12,858 nt of DNA from Deltaproteobacteria bacterium (GTDB lineage: Bacteria; Myxococcota_A; UBA796; UBA9615), in NCBI GenBank assembly GCA_029261955.1, contig JAJDAI010000770.1, positions 1 to 12,858 of the forward strand. Reading direction: 5' to 3'. Below the pieces are notes generated by a model. That model was not told the origin of the DNA. It ran no database searches and worked only from the letters and a program-made list of their open reading frames with translations. The translations under genes and the position numbers were made by a program. Of the stretch, positions 6,402 to 12,858 are shown piece after piece (the first letter of the stretch is position 1; every line of letters begins with the position of its first letter).

Positions 6402-7142
6402 GTGCTGCCCGTCGTCCTGGCTGTGCTCGGCGGCGTGCCCGCCGTGCTGCCGCAAGCCGCGGCGCTCCGCACGACAGACGACCTGCTGCTCTGCTCCGGT
6501 GCCCTCGTGGCCGAGGATGCGGTGCTCACCTCGGCCCACTGCATCGACGCCGACTGGCCCGTTCTGGGGCTGGAGCTCGACGGCGTGCCTGTCGACGTCC
6601 TCGGCACGCGCGCGCACCCGCAGTGGTCCTCGGAGCGGCCCGGCGAGCACGACCTCGCCCTGGTCTACCTGAGCGAGCCCTCGGCGCTGGAGCCGCTGCT
6701 GCTCGCCGAGATGGAGCCGCGCTTCGGTGACGCGGTGCTCACCTACGGCTTCGGCCAGGTGGACGCCGGCGTGGAGCCGGGGCTGCGCTCCGTCGAGGGC
6801 GAGGTGTCCAACGTCTTTCCCTGGTTCGTCGCCGTCGAGGGCTTCGACGGGCGCCCCTGCCACGGGGACTCCGGTGGCCCGGCGCTCTCGGGCGAGCTCA
6901 TCGTCGCGGTGACCTCGTTCACCCCGGACTGCGAGGGGCAGAGCACGGGCGCGGCGCGGGTCGACGTGGAGTCGGGCTGGATCGCCGAGGCCGCGGACGC
7001 GGGCCCCTTCATCGAGCGGGAACCGGAGCCCGAACCCGAGCCTGGGTCCGGGGGCTGCCCGAGCGGGAACGCGGCGCTGCTCTTGCCCTTGCTGGGCCTG
7101 GCTCAGCGCAGGACGTCTTCGAGCGCGGGTCGATACCAGTAG
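6402..7142 (+). CDS. Secreted trypsin-fold (S1) serine protease with MYXO-CTERM-like tail
   Basis: The product is 246 residues from GTG 6402, the first possible start after the in-frame stop at 6393-6395. The catalytic triad is clear: H46 in LTSAHC, D84 in EHDLALV and S157 in CHGDSGGP. Cys31-Cys47 and Cys153-Cys177 match the usual S1 disulfides. The position equivalent to chymotrypsin residue 189, which sets P1 specificity, is R151 rather than the Asp of trypsin, so cleavage after Lys or Arg is unlikely. The N-terminus is a hydrophobic, uncharged signal-like segment with no obvious propeptide. The C-terminus has a (EP)n linker (205-214), GGC (217-219), a hydrophobic stretch (223-234) and RR. 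That is the layout of a MYXO-CTERM sorting signal, which in Myxococcota is processed by myxosortase for surface anchoring. It follows the 91-residue gene by 6 nt and overlaps the convergent secreted-protein gene by 40 nt. Confidence 0.85.
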   Translation: MLPVVLAVLGGVPAVLPQAAALRTTDDLLLCSGALVAEDAVLTSAHCIDADWPVLGLELDGVPVDVLGTRAHPQWSSERPGEHDLALVYLSEPSALEPLLLAEMEPRFGDAVLTYGFGQVDAGVEPGLRSVEGEVSNVFPWFVAVEGFDGRPCHGDSGGPALSGELIVAVTSFTPDCEGQSTGAARVDVESGWIAEAADAGPFIEREPEPEPEPGSGGCPSGNAALLLPLLGLAQRRTSSSAGRYQ

Positions 7143-9520
7143 GCCCGGATCACGCCGGAGGCGCCGGGCGTGCGCTCGTTGCCGCGCACGATGGAGCCGT
7201 CCGAGGTCAGGACCGACTTGCGGTCCGGGGCCCAGCTGTTCGCGATCCAGGCGGGCATGCCGCTGGTGTCGGCCGCCAGGTCCACGGCCACGCCGCGGTC
7301 CGGGTCGACCAGGGCCAGGGGCCCCCGCAAGCTGCCGTCGCCGCACTTCGACAGGCCGTGGTGCACGACCAGCCGGCCGTCGTCGTACCAGCGGGTCGCG
7401 AACTCCTCGCCCGTCGCGCAGTTCGCGGGGGTCTCCCAGGTCTTGCGGTGGCGGTGCGCCTGGCTCAGCTGGACCCGGCGGCCGGTCGCCTGCTCCACCA
7501 GGAACAACTCCAGCGTGTCCGCGACGCGGTCGGTGACGAGCGAGGTGCCCTGGGGCGCGGTGCCTTCGGCCGGCGCGGAGCTGAGCGCGGGCAGGGGGTC
7601 GGGGGGCTCTGCGAGCGCGGTCTCGCCGTGCTGGAGGATGGCGACGCGGCACTCGGTCGTCGGCGGGCCGGTCGCGGCGCCGGGGTGGGAGTCGGCGTCA
7701 CCCTCTTCGCTGCGGCCGGCGACGATCGCGGCCCCGAGCGAGCAACCAGCGCCCACGTCGACCAGCACATCCCGGCCCGCGGCGCGCACGTTGGTGACGG
7801 GCTCGCCCGCCAGGATGACCTCGAGGCCACCGACGTCGAGGTCCACGCGCACCAGGCCCACGGGCTCGGTCGGACCCTGGACGCCACCCTCGGGGGTCCA
7901 GTCGCTCCACACGTAGAGGTGCCGCCCCACCATCAGGTGGTTGCTGGCGCTCACGGCCACGCTGGCCAGGGCCACGGGCTTCGCGCCCGGCTCGTCCAGG
8001 CGGGCGACCTTGCCTTGCTGCAGCAGGATCGCCCGGCTGCGGCCGGCGAACTCGCCGTAGTCCCCGCCCACCTCGAAGGGGAGGATGACGGGGTCGATGC
8101 CGTCGGTGCTCAGCTGGAGCGCGTAGCCGTCGTGGCCTTCGCCCGCGCGCTTGAGCGGGAAGGGCAGCGTCAGCGACCAGGTGCCGTCCCCCGACTCGCC
8201 GGCCAGGGACGCGACGATGGCGTCGACGGCGGCGGGATCAGCCCCGCGGGCCCAGGCTCCGAGCACCTCGGTGAGCGGCTTGGGGCCATCGGCCTTGGAC
8301 CAGGCGGTGAGCGTGACCTTCGCCTCGACGCCCGGCGGGTTGGTCCAGTCGGCCGAGAGCGCCTGGCCCGCCTCGAGCGCGTCGCAGCCTCGTCGGCTGC
8401 CGCAGGGGAGCGTGATGCGGGCCGAGAGCTGGAGCAGGGCCCGGCCCAGCCCCGGCGCGTCGTTGGCGGCGGGGAAGGCCTCCAGGAAGACCGCGATGGG
8501 TTCGGTCTGGCCGGTGCGTCGGGCCTCCTGGAGGACCTCCTTCGCGGCGGCTTCCCGGCCTTCGGCGACCCAGGCCAGCCCCAGCGCGTCCTGGTAGGCG
8601 GCCAGGAAGCGCACCAGGTCCGCGGAGCGCTGCACCGTGACGAAGAACTCGCGGGCGAGCGTGCCGGCGGCCGCGAGCTCCTTGTGTTGCTTGGGGCAGG
8701 CCTCGACGAAGGCCTCGACGTCCGGCTCCAGGCCCAGGAGCACGTCCAGGTCGCCGCTCTGCGCCAGCGCGTGGGCCAGGCCCTCGCCGGTGCGGCAGAC
8801 GCCCTCGCGCACGGCCTTCGTCTCCGCCGCGCAGAGGCCCTCGTGCTCGCTGGCGGCGCCCAGCACCCGGGCGGGGCGCAGGCCGGCGTCGAGGTAGACA
8901 GCGTCGTCCGCCGCGCGGCCCAGGCCCGCGCAGGTCCACGAGTCGAGCTGCGGCGTGCGGTCCGCGGAGGCGAGCGGCAGAGGCGAATCCAGCACGGGCT
9001 TGTCGGCGGTGTCGAAGGGGACGGGTGTCTTGCCCGACCAGGCCCGGAGGTGCAGCGCCCAGTCCGTGGGGGTGTCCTCCGCCAGGATCCAGATGCCCGC
9101 GACTGCAGCCGGGAGGATCCAGCGGCCGGGCGCCTCGGGATCCGCCGCGAGGTCGTGCCAGGACTCCGCGAGCCGCGCCTGCAGGCGGTAGGCCTCGCCG
9201 CCTTCGGTCCCGCCCCGCAGGTTCACCTTGCGTTGCTTGCCGGACACGTCCACCGCGCCCTTGAAGAAGAGCTTGCGCAGCGGCGTCTCGGCCGCGAGCG
9301 GCTGCCACTCGGAGCAGTCGACGACGGTTTCGGTCTTGGCGACCGCGGCTGTGCAGCGGTCGCGGATCTGCACCGTCAGGGCCAGGCCGCCGGCCTCGAC
9401 CGCCTGGCTGGCCACCTGGAGTCGCACCGACTCGGGGCTCAGCTTCGGCGGCGCAGCGTCGGCCCGCAGGGGCGTCAGCAGCAAGCCGGCCGCCAGGGCA
9501 CACGTGGTGATTCGCGACAT
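7103..9520 (-). CDS. Large secreted protein of unknown function
   Basis: The product is 805 residues with a signal peptide (MSRITTCALAAGLLLTPLRADA, cleavage near APP). The N-terminal third looks beta-rich with paired Cys. A helical middle region (about residues 230-390) is rich in Ala and Leu. A beta-rich C-terminal half follows, with stretches typical of propeller blades, such as NSWAPDRKSVLTSDG near the end, similar to WD40-like/TolB blades. There are a dozen or so scattered Cys, suiting an oxidising periplasmic or extracellular site, and no lipobox. Its ATG shares one base with the stop of the YcaQ-like gene (TGATG on the minus strand), so it is translated from the same mRNA. Its 3' end overlaps the protease gene tail to tail. 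I do not recognise a family; a secreted beta-propeller-containing protein is the most that can be said. Confidence 0.8.
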   Translation of the reverse strand: MSRITTCALAAGLLLTPLRADAAPPKLSPESVRLQVASQAVEAGGLALTVQIRDRCTAAVAKTETVVDCSEWQPLAAETPLRKLFFKGAVDVSGKQRKVNLRGGTEGGEAYRLQARLAESWHDLAADPEAPGRWILPAAVAGIWILAEDTPTDWALHLRAWSGKTPVPFDTADKPVLDSPLPLASADRTPQLDSWTCAGLGRAADDAVYLDAGLRPARVLGAASEHEGLCAAETKAVREGVCRTGEGLAHALAQSGDLDVLLGLEPDVEAFVEACPKQHKELAAAGTLAREFFVTVQRSADLVRFLAAYQDALGLAWVAEGREAAAKEVLQEARRTGQTEPIAVFLEAFPAANDAPGLGRALLQLSARITLPCGSRRGCDALEAGQALSADWTNPPGVEAKVTLTAWSKADGPKPLTEVLGAWARGADPAAVDAIVASLAGESGDGTWSLTLPFPLKRAGEGHDGYALQLSTDGIDPVILPFEVGGDYGEFAGRSRAILLQQGKVARLDEPGAKPVALASVAVSASNHLMVGRHLYVWSDWTPEGGVQGPTEPVGLVRVDLDVGGLEVILAGEPVTNVRAAGRDVLVDVGAGCSLGAAIVAGRSEEGDADSHPGAATGPPTTECRVAILQHGETALAEPPDPLPALSSAPAEGTAPQGTSLVTDRVADTLELFLVEQATGRRVQLSQAHRHRKTWETPANCATGEEFATRWYDDGRLVVHHGLSKCGDGSLRGPLALVDPDRGVAVDLAADTSGMPAWIANSWAPDRKSVLTSDGSIVRGNERTPGASGVIRAYWYRPALEDVLR

Positions 9521-10713
9521 CAAGAGTCCAACCCCTCCAGGCCCAGGCCCAGGCCCAGGATCCTCGCCTGCCTTCGAAGAGCAAGTCGGGTGGCCTCCTG
9601 CGCCGCCTCGCCGTGCCCTTCCTCGTGGTGCCGACTGAGGACGCGCAGCCTCTGCGTCCGTCGATTTGCCTTCAAATCCACCCGCGCGACCAGGTGCTCC
9701 CCGGCCAGGACCGGCAGACAGTAGTACCCCCAACGACGTTTTGCTGCCGGTTTGAAGATCTCCAGCAGCTGTTCGAAGCCGAAGAGTCGCTGAACCCTCG
9801 CCCGGTCCCAGAGCAGCGGGTCGAACGGCGAGAGCAGCACGCCGCGGTCGGAGCGTGGACGAAGACGCCGAAGGTCGTCGACGCGCTCCAGATCCTGCGG
9901 TCGAATCCAGCCGCGCGTGCGCGAGGAGCCGTGCACCAGCGAGCAGGGCAGGGCCTTCCCCTCCTCCTGGAGCCGCGCCAGCGCCGCCTTGACCTGGGGA
10001 CCGCAGCGGCGCAGGCGCCAGGTGCTGCGCAGGGTGGATTCCGTGGCCCAGCCGTGCCCCGCCAGCGCGCGTTCGAGCAGCAGGGGCAGCGCGTCGGCCA
10101 TGGGCAGCGGCGCTTCGCGCAGCGCCGCGGGGATCACCCGCTCGGTGAGGTCGAAGGTCCGCTGGAAGCCCGAGCGCTCTCCGATGGCCAGCTCCCCCGA
10201 GGACCACAGCGCCGCGGCGACCTTCTTGGACAGCTTCCACTTCCACCAGCCCTGGCCGCCCTCGCCCTCCAGGTCCACCGAGCGCAGGGCGCCCTCGTCG
10301 GCGATGCGCCGCATCAGGGCGTCGGCCAGCTCCTTGTTGGCGCCGAGCACGTCCTTCCACCAGGGGTGCAGCCGGAAGGCGGCGCGGCGAAAGGCGAAGG
10401 CCGGGTAGAGGTCCAGCGGCATCCAGCAGGCCTCGTGGCCCCAGTACTCGAAGAGCGGCGAGCCGGGCTGGAGCAGCTGCTCGGGAAGCGTCGGATTCAG
10501 GCCCTCCAGCCGCGACAGCAGGACCAGCGCGTGGCTGCGCGCGCCCGACACCGAGACCGTGTCCAACTGCAGGTAGCCGAAGTGATCGACCAGCTTCAGG
10601 GCGGCGCCGCGACCCCGGCCAGCGCGCCGCGGCAGGCCGGTCCACTCCGGCTTCAGCAGCCCCGCGCGCAGCAGGGCGAGGCGCCGGGCGCCGCGTCGGT
10701 CGAGGGTGTGCAC
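9520..10713 (-). CDS. YcaQ/AlkX-type winged-helix DNA glycosylase family protein
   Basis: The product is 397 residues from GTG 10713, close to the roughly 400 residues usual for this family. A TTG at 10797 would add 28 residues that do not look like the family. The pattern matches the HTH_42 family, which includes the interstrand-crosslink DNA glycosylases YcaQ (AlkX) and AlkZ: a basic N-terminal helix, FGYLQLDTVSV (residues 45-55) followed by RSHALVLLSRL, and a C-terminal SPFDPLLWDRARVQRLFGF block with YYCLPVLAGEHLVARVDLK. The Q49-L50-D51 triplet sits where the family's catalytic QxQ/QxD motif lies, so the AlkX-like QxD form is likely. Such enzymes excise bulky N-alkylated purines and unhook crosslinks. 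It is cytosolic. The stop overlaps the start of the large secreted protein by 1 nt, a puzzling pairing. It is divergent from the lipoprotein gene. Confidence 0.85.
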   Translation of the reverse strand: MHTLDRRGARRLALLRAGLLKPEWTGLPRRAGRGRGAALKLVDHFGYLQLDTVSVSGARSHALVLLSRLEGLNPTLPEQLLQPGSPLFEYWGHEACWMPLDLYPAFAFRRAAFRLHPWWKDVLGANKELADALMRRIADEGALRSVDLEGEGGQGWWKWKLSKKVAAALWSSGELAIGERSGFQRTFDLTERVIPAALREAPLPMADALPLLLERALAGHGWATESTLRSTWRLRRCGPQVKAALARLQEEGKALPCSLVHGSSRTRGWIRPQDLERVDDLRRLRPRSDRGVLLSPFDPLLWDRARVQRLFGFEQLLEIFKPAAKRRWGYYCLPVLAGEHLVARVDLKANRRTQRLRVLSRHHEEGHGEAAQEATRLALRRQARILGLGLGLEGLDS

Positions 10714-10850
10714 GTCAGGAAGGACCGGGTCGGCGCGACATCCGGGGAAGCTACCAGAGCGGCGGCCGGGGATCGGCTCCGCTTCCCGATGCCCCAACGC
10801 GCCGAGGCGGCCGCCGGTAGAATCCGCGGCTCAAACCTGGAGCCCGCCCC
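10714..10850. promoter_or_regulatory. Divergent intergenic region with candidate -10 for the lipoprotein gene
   Basis: This 137-nt gap separates the YcaQ-like gene (-) from the poly-Asp lipoprotein gene (+). TAGAAT at 10818-10823 matches the sigma70 -10 consensus in five of six positions, 28 nt before the ATG, but no good -35 is visible. GGAG (10839-10842) with 8-nt spacing is the ribosome site. No operator-like palindrome was seen. Confidence 0.35.
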
Positions 10851-12515
10851 ATGTTCGCGAGACTTCGACTGCTGTTCCTCGGCCTGCTCGTCGCCCTTCC
10901 CCTGACTGCCTGCCCCTCCGACGACGACGACGACGCCTCGGCGGACGACGACGACGCGACGGCGGACGACGACGACGCGACGGCGGACGACGACGACGCG
11001 ACGGTTGATGACGACGACGCGACCGCCGATGACGACGACGCGACGGCCGACGACGACGACGCGGTGGACGACGACGACGCCACCGCGGACGACGACGACG
11101 CGGCGGACGACGACGACTCGGTCTCCGGCGAGACCGCCTTCTTCGGCGACATCGTGATCACGGAGTTCATCAAGAACCCGAGCACCGACGACGAGCTCGA
11201 GGAGTGGGTGGAGCTCTGGAACGCCACGGCCGCCCCCATCGATCTGAACGGCTGGACGATCTACGACCTCGACACGGACAGCCACACCATCGCCGCCTCG
11301 GTGGTGGTGCCGGCCTTCGGCTACGTCGTGCTCGGCGAGTCCGACGACCCGGTCGAGAACGAGGGCGCCGGCGTGGACTACGCCTACGGCAACTCCGGCC
11401 TGACCCTCGCCAACACGATCGACGAGATCTACCTGGCGGACGCCGCGGGCACGGTCATCGACTCGGTCGAGTACAACAACACCGACTTCCCGAACCCCAA
11501 CGGCTTCAGCCTCAGCCTGGACCCCGACTCGGTCGACGCCACCGCCAACGACGACGGCGCCAACTGGTGCCAGGCCATCTCGGGGCCCTACGGCACCTCG
11601 GCCAGCTTCGGCACGCCCGGCGAGGACAACGACGACTGCGACGGCGGCGGCGACGACGACGACTCGGCCGCAACGGATGACGACGACAGCGCGGACGACG
11701 ACGACTCGGCCGCAACGGACGACGACGACAGCGCGGACGACGACGACGCCACGGCGGACGATGACGACAGCGCCGCCGATGACGACGACCTGGCGGACGA
11801 CGACGACAGCGCCGTGTCCGACGACGACGACGTCACCGCGGACGACGACGACAGCGCCGTGTCCGACGACGACGACGCGACCGCGGACGACGACGACGCC
11901 ACCGCAGACGACGACGACGCCACCGCCGAGGTGGAGTTCGTCCAAGCCAGCGTCGCCACCCCCGCCTCCGGCGACGGCTGGACCGTGGACGTCTTCGGCA
12001 CCGCCGGCGAGTTCGGGGACGGCGACCCCACCACCAACGGCGCCGCCCCCTCGGGCGGCATCACCAGCCCCGCCTGGGGCTTCTGGTCGAACCCCAGCGG
12101 CCGCATCGACGCGAGCCACGGCTTCAGCGGCGGCGCGCTCGGCGACGGCGAGGGCGCCTGGATCAGCATCGACAACGGCTTCGTCCAGGCCAGCGGCCAG
12201 GTCGGCGTCGAGTGGCGCCAGGGCGCGACGGTCGGCTTCTCGCTCTTCTTCTCGGGCGGAGACACCCACTACTCGACCTTCGACGCGGCGGGCGTCCAGA
12301 CCAGCTCGGTGGCCTTCACCGACGGGGGCCTCACCATCCGCTTTGACCAGACTGGCGCCGGAACCTGGTCTGCAGGATCGACGGCCGGCCCCCTCGGGTC
12401 GGGCACCCTGGGCAACGGCGTGACCTACATCGACAACATCAACGTCTTCTCGCTCGATGCCGGCAGCGGCTCGTCCTTCGACCTCTTCGTGAACAACCTC
12501 CAGGTGAACCGATGA
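10851..12515 (+). CDS. Lamin-tail-domain lipoprotein with two poly-aspartate linkers
   Basis: The product is 554 residues. The lipoprotein signal peptide ends in LTAC (Cys21). Next comes an Asp-block tract (24-89, ten blocks of four or five Asp separated by ATA and similar spacers), then a lamin-tail domain (about 97-262). The domain is recognised from VITEFIKNP, EEWVELWNATAAPIDLNGW, the PAFGYVVLGE strand and the closing FGTPGEDND. A second Asp tract follows (268-356, thirteen blocks), then a beta-rich C-terminal domain (about 360-554) of unknown family, ending DLFVNNLQVNR. Lamin-tail domains occur in many bacterial surface proteins and are thought to bind or tether other molecules. The Asp tracts are probably extended, highly charged spacers that may bind Ca2+. 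They lift the domains off the outer membrane. The gene is coupled to the START-like gene by an ATGA overlap. Confidence 0.88.
   Translation: MFARLRLLFLGLLVALPLTACPSDDDDDASADDDDATADDDDATADDDDATVDDDDATADDDDATADDDDAVDDDDATADDDDAADDDDSVSGETAFFGDIVITEFIKNPSTDDELEEWVELWNATAAPIDLNGWTIYDLDTDSHTIAASVVVPAFGYVVLGESDDPVENEGAGVDYAYGNSGLTLANTIDEIYLADAAGTVIDSVEYNNTDFPNPNGFSLSLDPDSVDATANDDGANWCQAISGPYGTSASFGTPGEDNDDCDGGGDDDDSAATDDDDSADDDDSAATDDDDSADDDDATADDDDSAADDDDLADDDDSAVSDDDDVTADDDDSAVSDDDDATADDDDATADDDDATAEVEFVQASVATPASGDGWTVDVFGTAGEFGDGDPTTNGAAPSGGITSPAWGFWSNPSGRIDASHGFSGGALGDGEGAWISIDNGFVQASGQVGVEWRQGATVGFSLFFSGGDTHYSTFDAAGVQTSSVAFTDGGLTIRFDQTGAGTWSAGSTAGPLGSGTLGNGVTYIDNINVFSLDAGSGSSFDLFVNNLQVNR
10920..11117 (+). 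repeat. Tandem 21-nt repeat coding for DDDDATA blocks (tract 1)
   Basis: Imperfect tandem copies, mostly 21 nt, encode four Asp plus a three-residue spacer; shorter 18-nt units occur near the 3' end. Most Asp codons are GAC. The tract lies directly after the lipid-anchor Cys and separates it from the lamin-tail domain. Confidence 0.9.
11652..11918 (+). repeat. Tandem repeat coding for DDDD blocks (tract 2)
   Basis: Thirteen Asp4 blocks have spacers of varying length (SAAT, SA, ATA, SAVS). Some are higher-order duplications, for example two copies of DDDDSAATDDDDSA and two of the DDDDSAVS unit. Spacers here use Ser more than in tract 1, so the two tracts did not arise by simple copying of one another. 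Confidence 0.9.
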
Positions 12516-12858
12516 ACCGACTTCTGCTGGCCCTCCTCCTCCTTCCGGGCCTCGCCTTCGCGGGCGATCGAAAGGTCGTCTCCGAGCGCGCGGGCTGCTC
12601 GGTGTCGGTCGGTGACCGCGAGGGCGCCACCGACAAGATCATCGCCGACTGCGCCTGGCCTCTGCCTCACGCGAAGGTCATCGCGGCCGTGAAGAGCCCC
12701 GAGAAGCACGACTTCTTGAGCTCGGTGGAAGAGAGCACGAAGCTGGCCGACGGCCGCATCCACCAGGTGCACCACGCCTCGGGCATCAGCAACCGGCAGG
12801 TCACCCTCAGCTTCACGGACGAGGACCTGAGCGACGGCGGCTTCAAGACCTCGTGGAC
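12512..12858 (+). CDS. Secreted START-like (SRPBCC superfamily) protein, 3'-partial
   Basis: 115 complete codons are visible before the window ends, with no stop. The signal peptide is MNRLLLALLLLPGLAFA, with cleavage before GD. The mature part has two Cys (residues 29 and 47, likely a disulfide) and a pattern typical of bacterial START-like lipid-binding proteins: IIADCAWPLPHAKVIAAV, then DGRIHQVHHA, GISNRQVTLSF and LSDGGFKTSW. Such proteins form a helix-grip fold around a hydrophobic ligand. Its ATG forms an ATGA overlap with the lipoprotein stop, so the two are probably made together. Ligand and role are unknown. Fold assignment from partial sequence is moderate. Confidence 0.72.
   Translation, partial: MNRLLLALLLLPGLAFAGDRKVVSERAGCSVSVGDREGATDKIIADCAWPLPHAKVIAAVKSPEKHDFLSSVEESTKLADGRIHQVHHASGISNRQVTLSFTDEDLSDGGFKTSW

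Noticed and set aside
7358..9724. Plus-strand 788-codon open frame opposite the large secreted protein
   Set aside because: A GC-rich shadow: low-complexity Arg/Gly/Ala composition, while the minus strand has a signal peptide and a coupled start.
10714..10797. TTG start at 10797 for the YcaQ-like gene
   Set aside because: It adds 28 residues unlike the family and has no ribosome site; GTG 10713 fits the family N-terminus.
10920..11117. CRISPR-like short repeats
   Set aside because: Units are contiguous, in frame and without unique spacers; they encode Asp blocks.
10653..12269. Long minus-strand open frame rich in Val and Arg runs (VVVVRRR) opposite the poly-Asp lipoprotein
   Set aside because: It is the antisense reading of the GAC repeats, which contain no stops in that frame. 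It has no signal, no ribosome site and no family resemblance.

Overview
The window is GC-rich bacterial DNA, densely coding, and most likely from a member of the Myxococcota or a related deltaproteobacterial lineage, probably an uncultured one. Three features suggest this: a serine protease with a MYXO-CTERM-like tail, a lipoprotein with long DDDDA/DDDDS linkers of the kind common in that group, and many secreted proteins with long signal peptides. No tRNA, rRNA, CRISPR array, insertion sequence or prophage gene was seen. No gene-free stretch exceeds about 160 bases.

Bases 1-5284 (+) hold a tightly packed five-gene unit with junctions of 4 nt overlap, 1 nt overlap, 4 nt overlap and a 4 nt gap. 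In order it encodes a multihaem cytochrome c (5' end outside the window, 18 CXXCH visible), a 6-haem lipoprotein cytochrome, a signal-peptide-bearing protein that looks like an outer-membrane beta-barrel, a di-haem cytochrome b-like membrane protein, and a membrane-anchored iron-sulfur/flavin NAD(P)-binding oxidoreductase. Together they could form an electron path from the cytoplasmic NAD(P)H or quinone pool through the inner membrane and periplasm to the outer membrane, or the reverse. This resembles a porin-cytochrome conduit for extracellular electron transfer with its own inner-membrane module. That role is inferred. The flavoprotein is unusual in two ways: both ferredoxin motifs lack the second cysteine, and the C-terminal FAD-contact segment of thioredoxin reductases appears to sit before the FAD Rossmann motif.

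Bases 5304-7142 hold small genes. A short secreted protein lies on the minus strand. Divergent from it is an 88-residue protein with a very clear match to MC1, the chromatin-bending protein known from methanogenic and halophilic archaea. After a hairpin come a 91-residue orphan and a secreted trypsin-fold protease that starts 6 nt after it.

Bases 7103-10713 (-) hold a two-gene operon: a winged-helix protein of the YcaQ/AlkX DNA glycosylase family, then an 805-residue secreted protein of unknown function whose 3' end overlaps the protease gene tail to tail. Divergent from this operon, bases 10851-12858 (+) encode a lipoprotein with a lamin-tail domain between two poly-aspartate linkers. It is translationally coupled to a START-like secreted protein that runs off the window.
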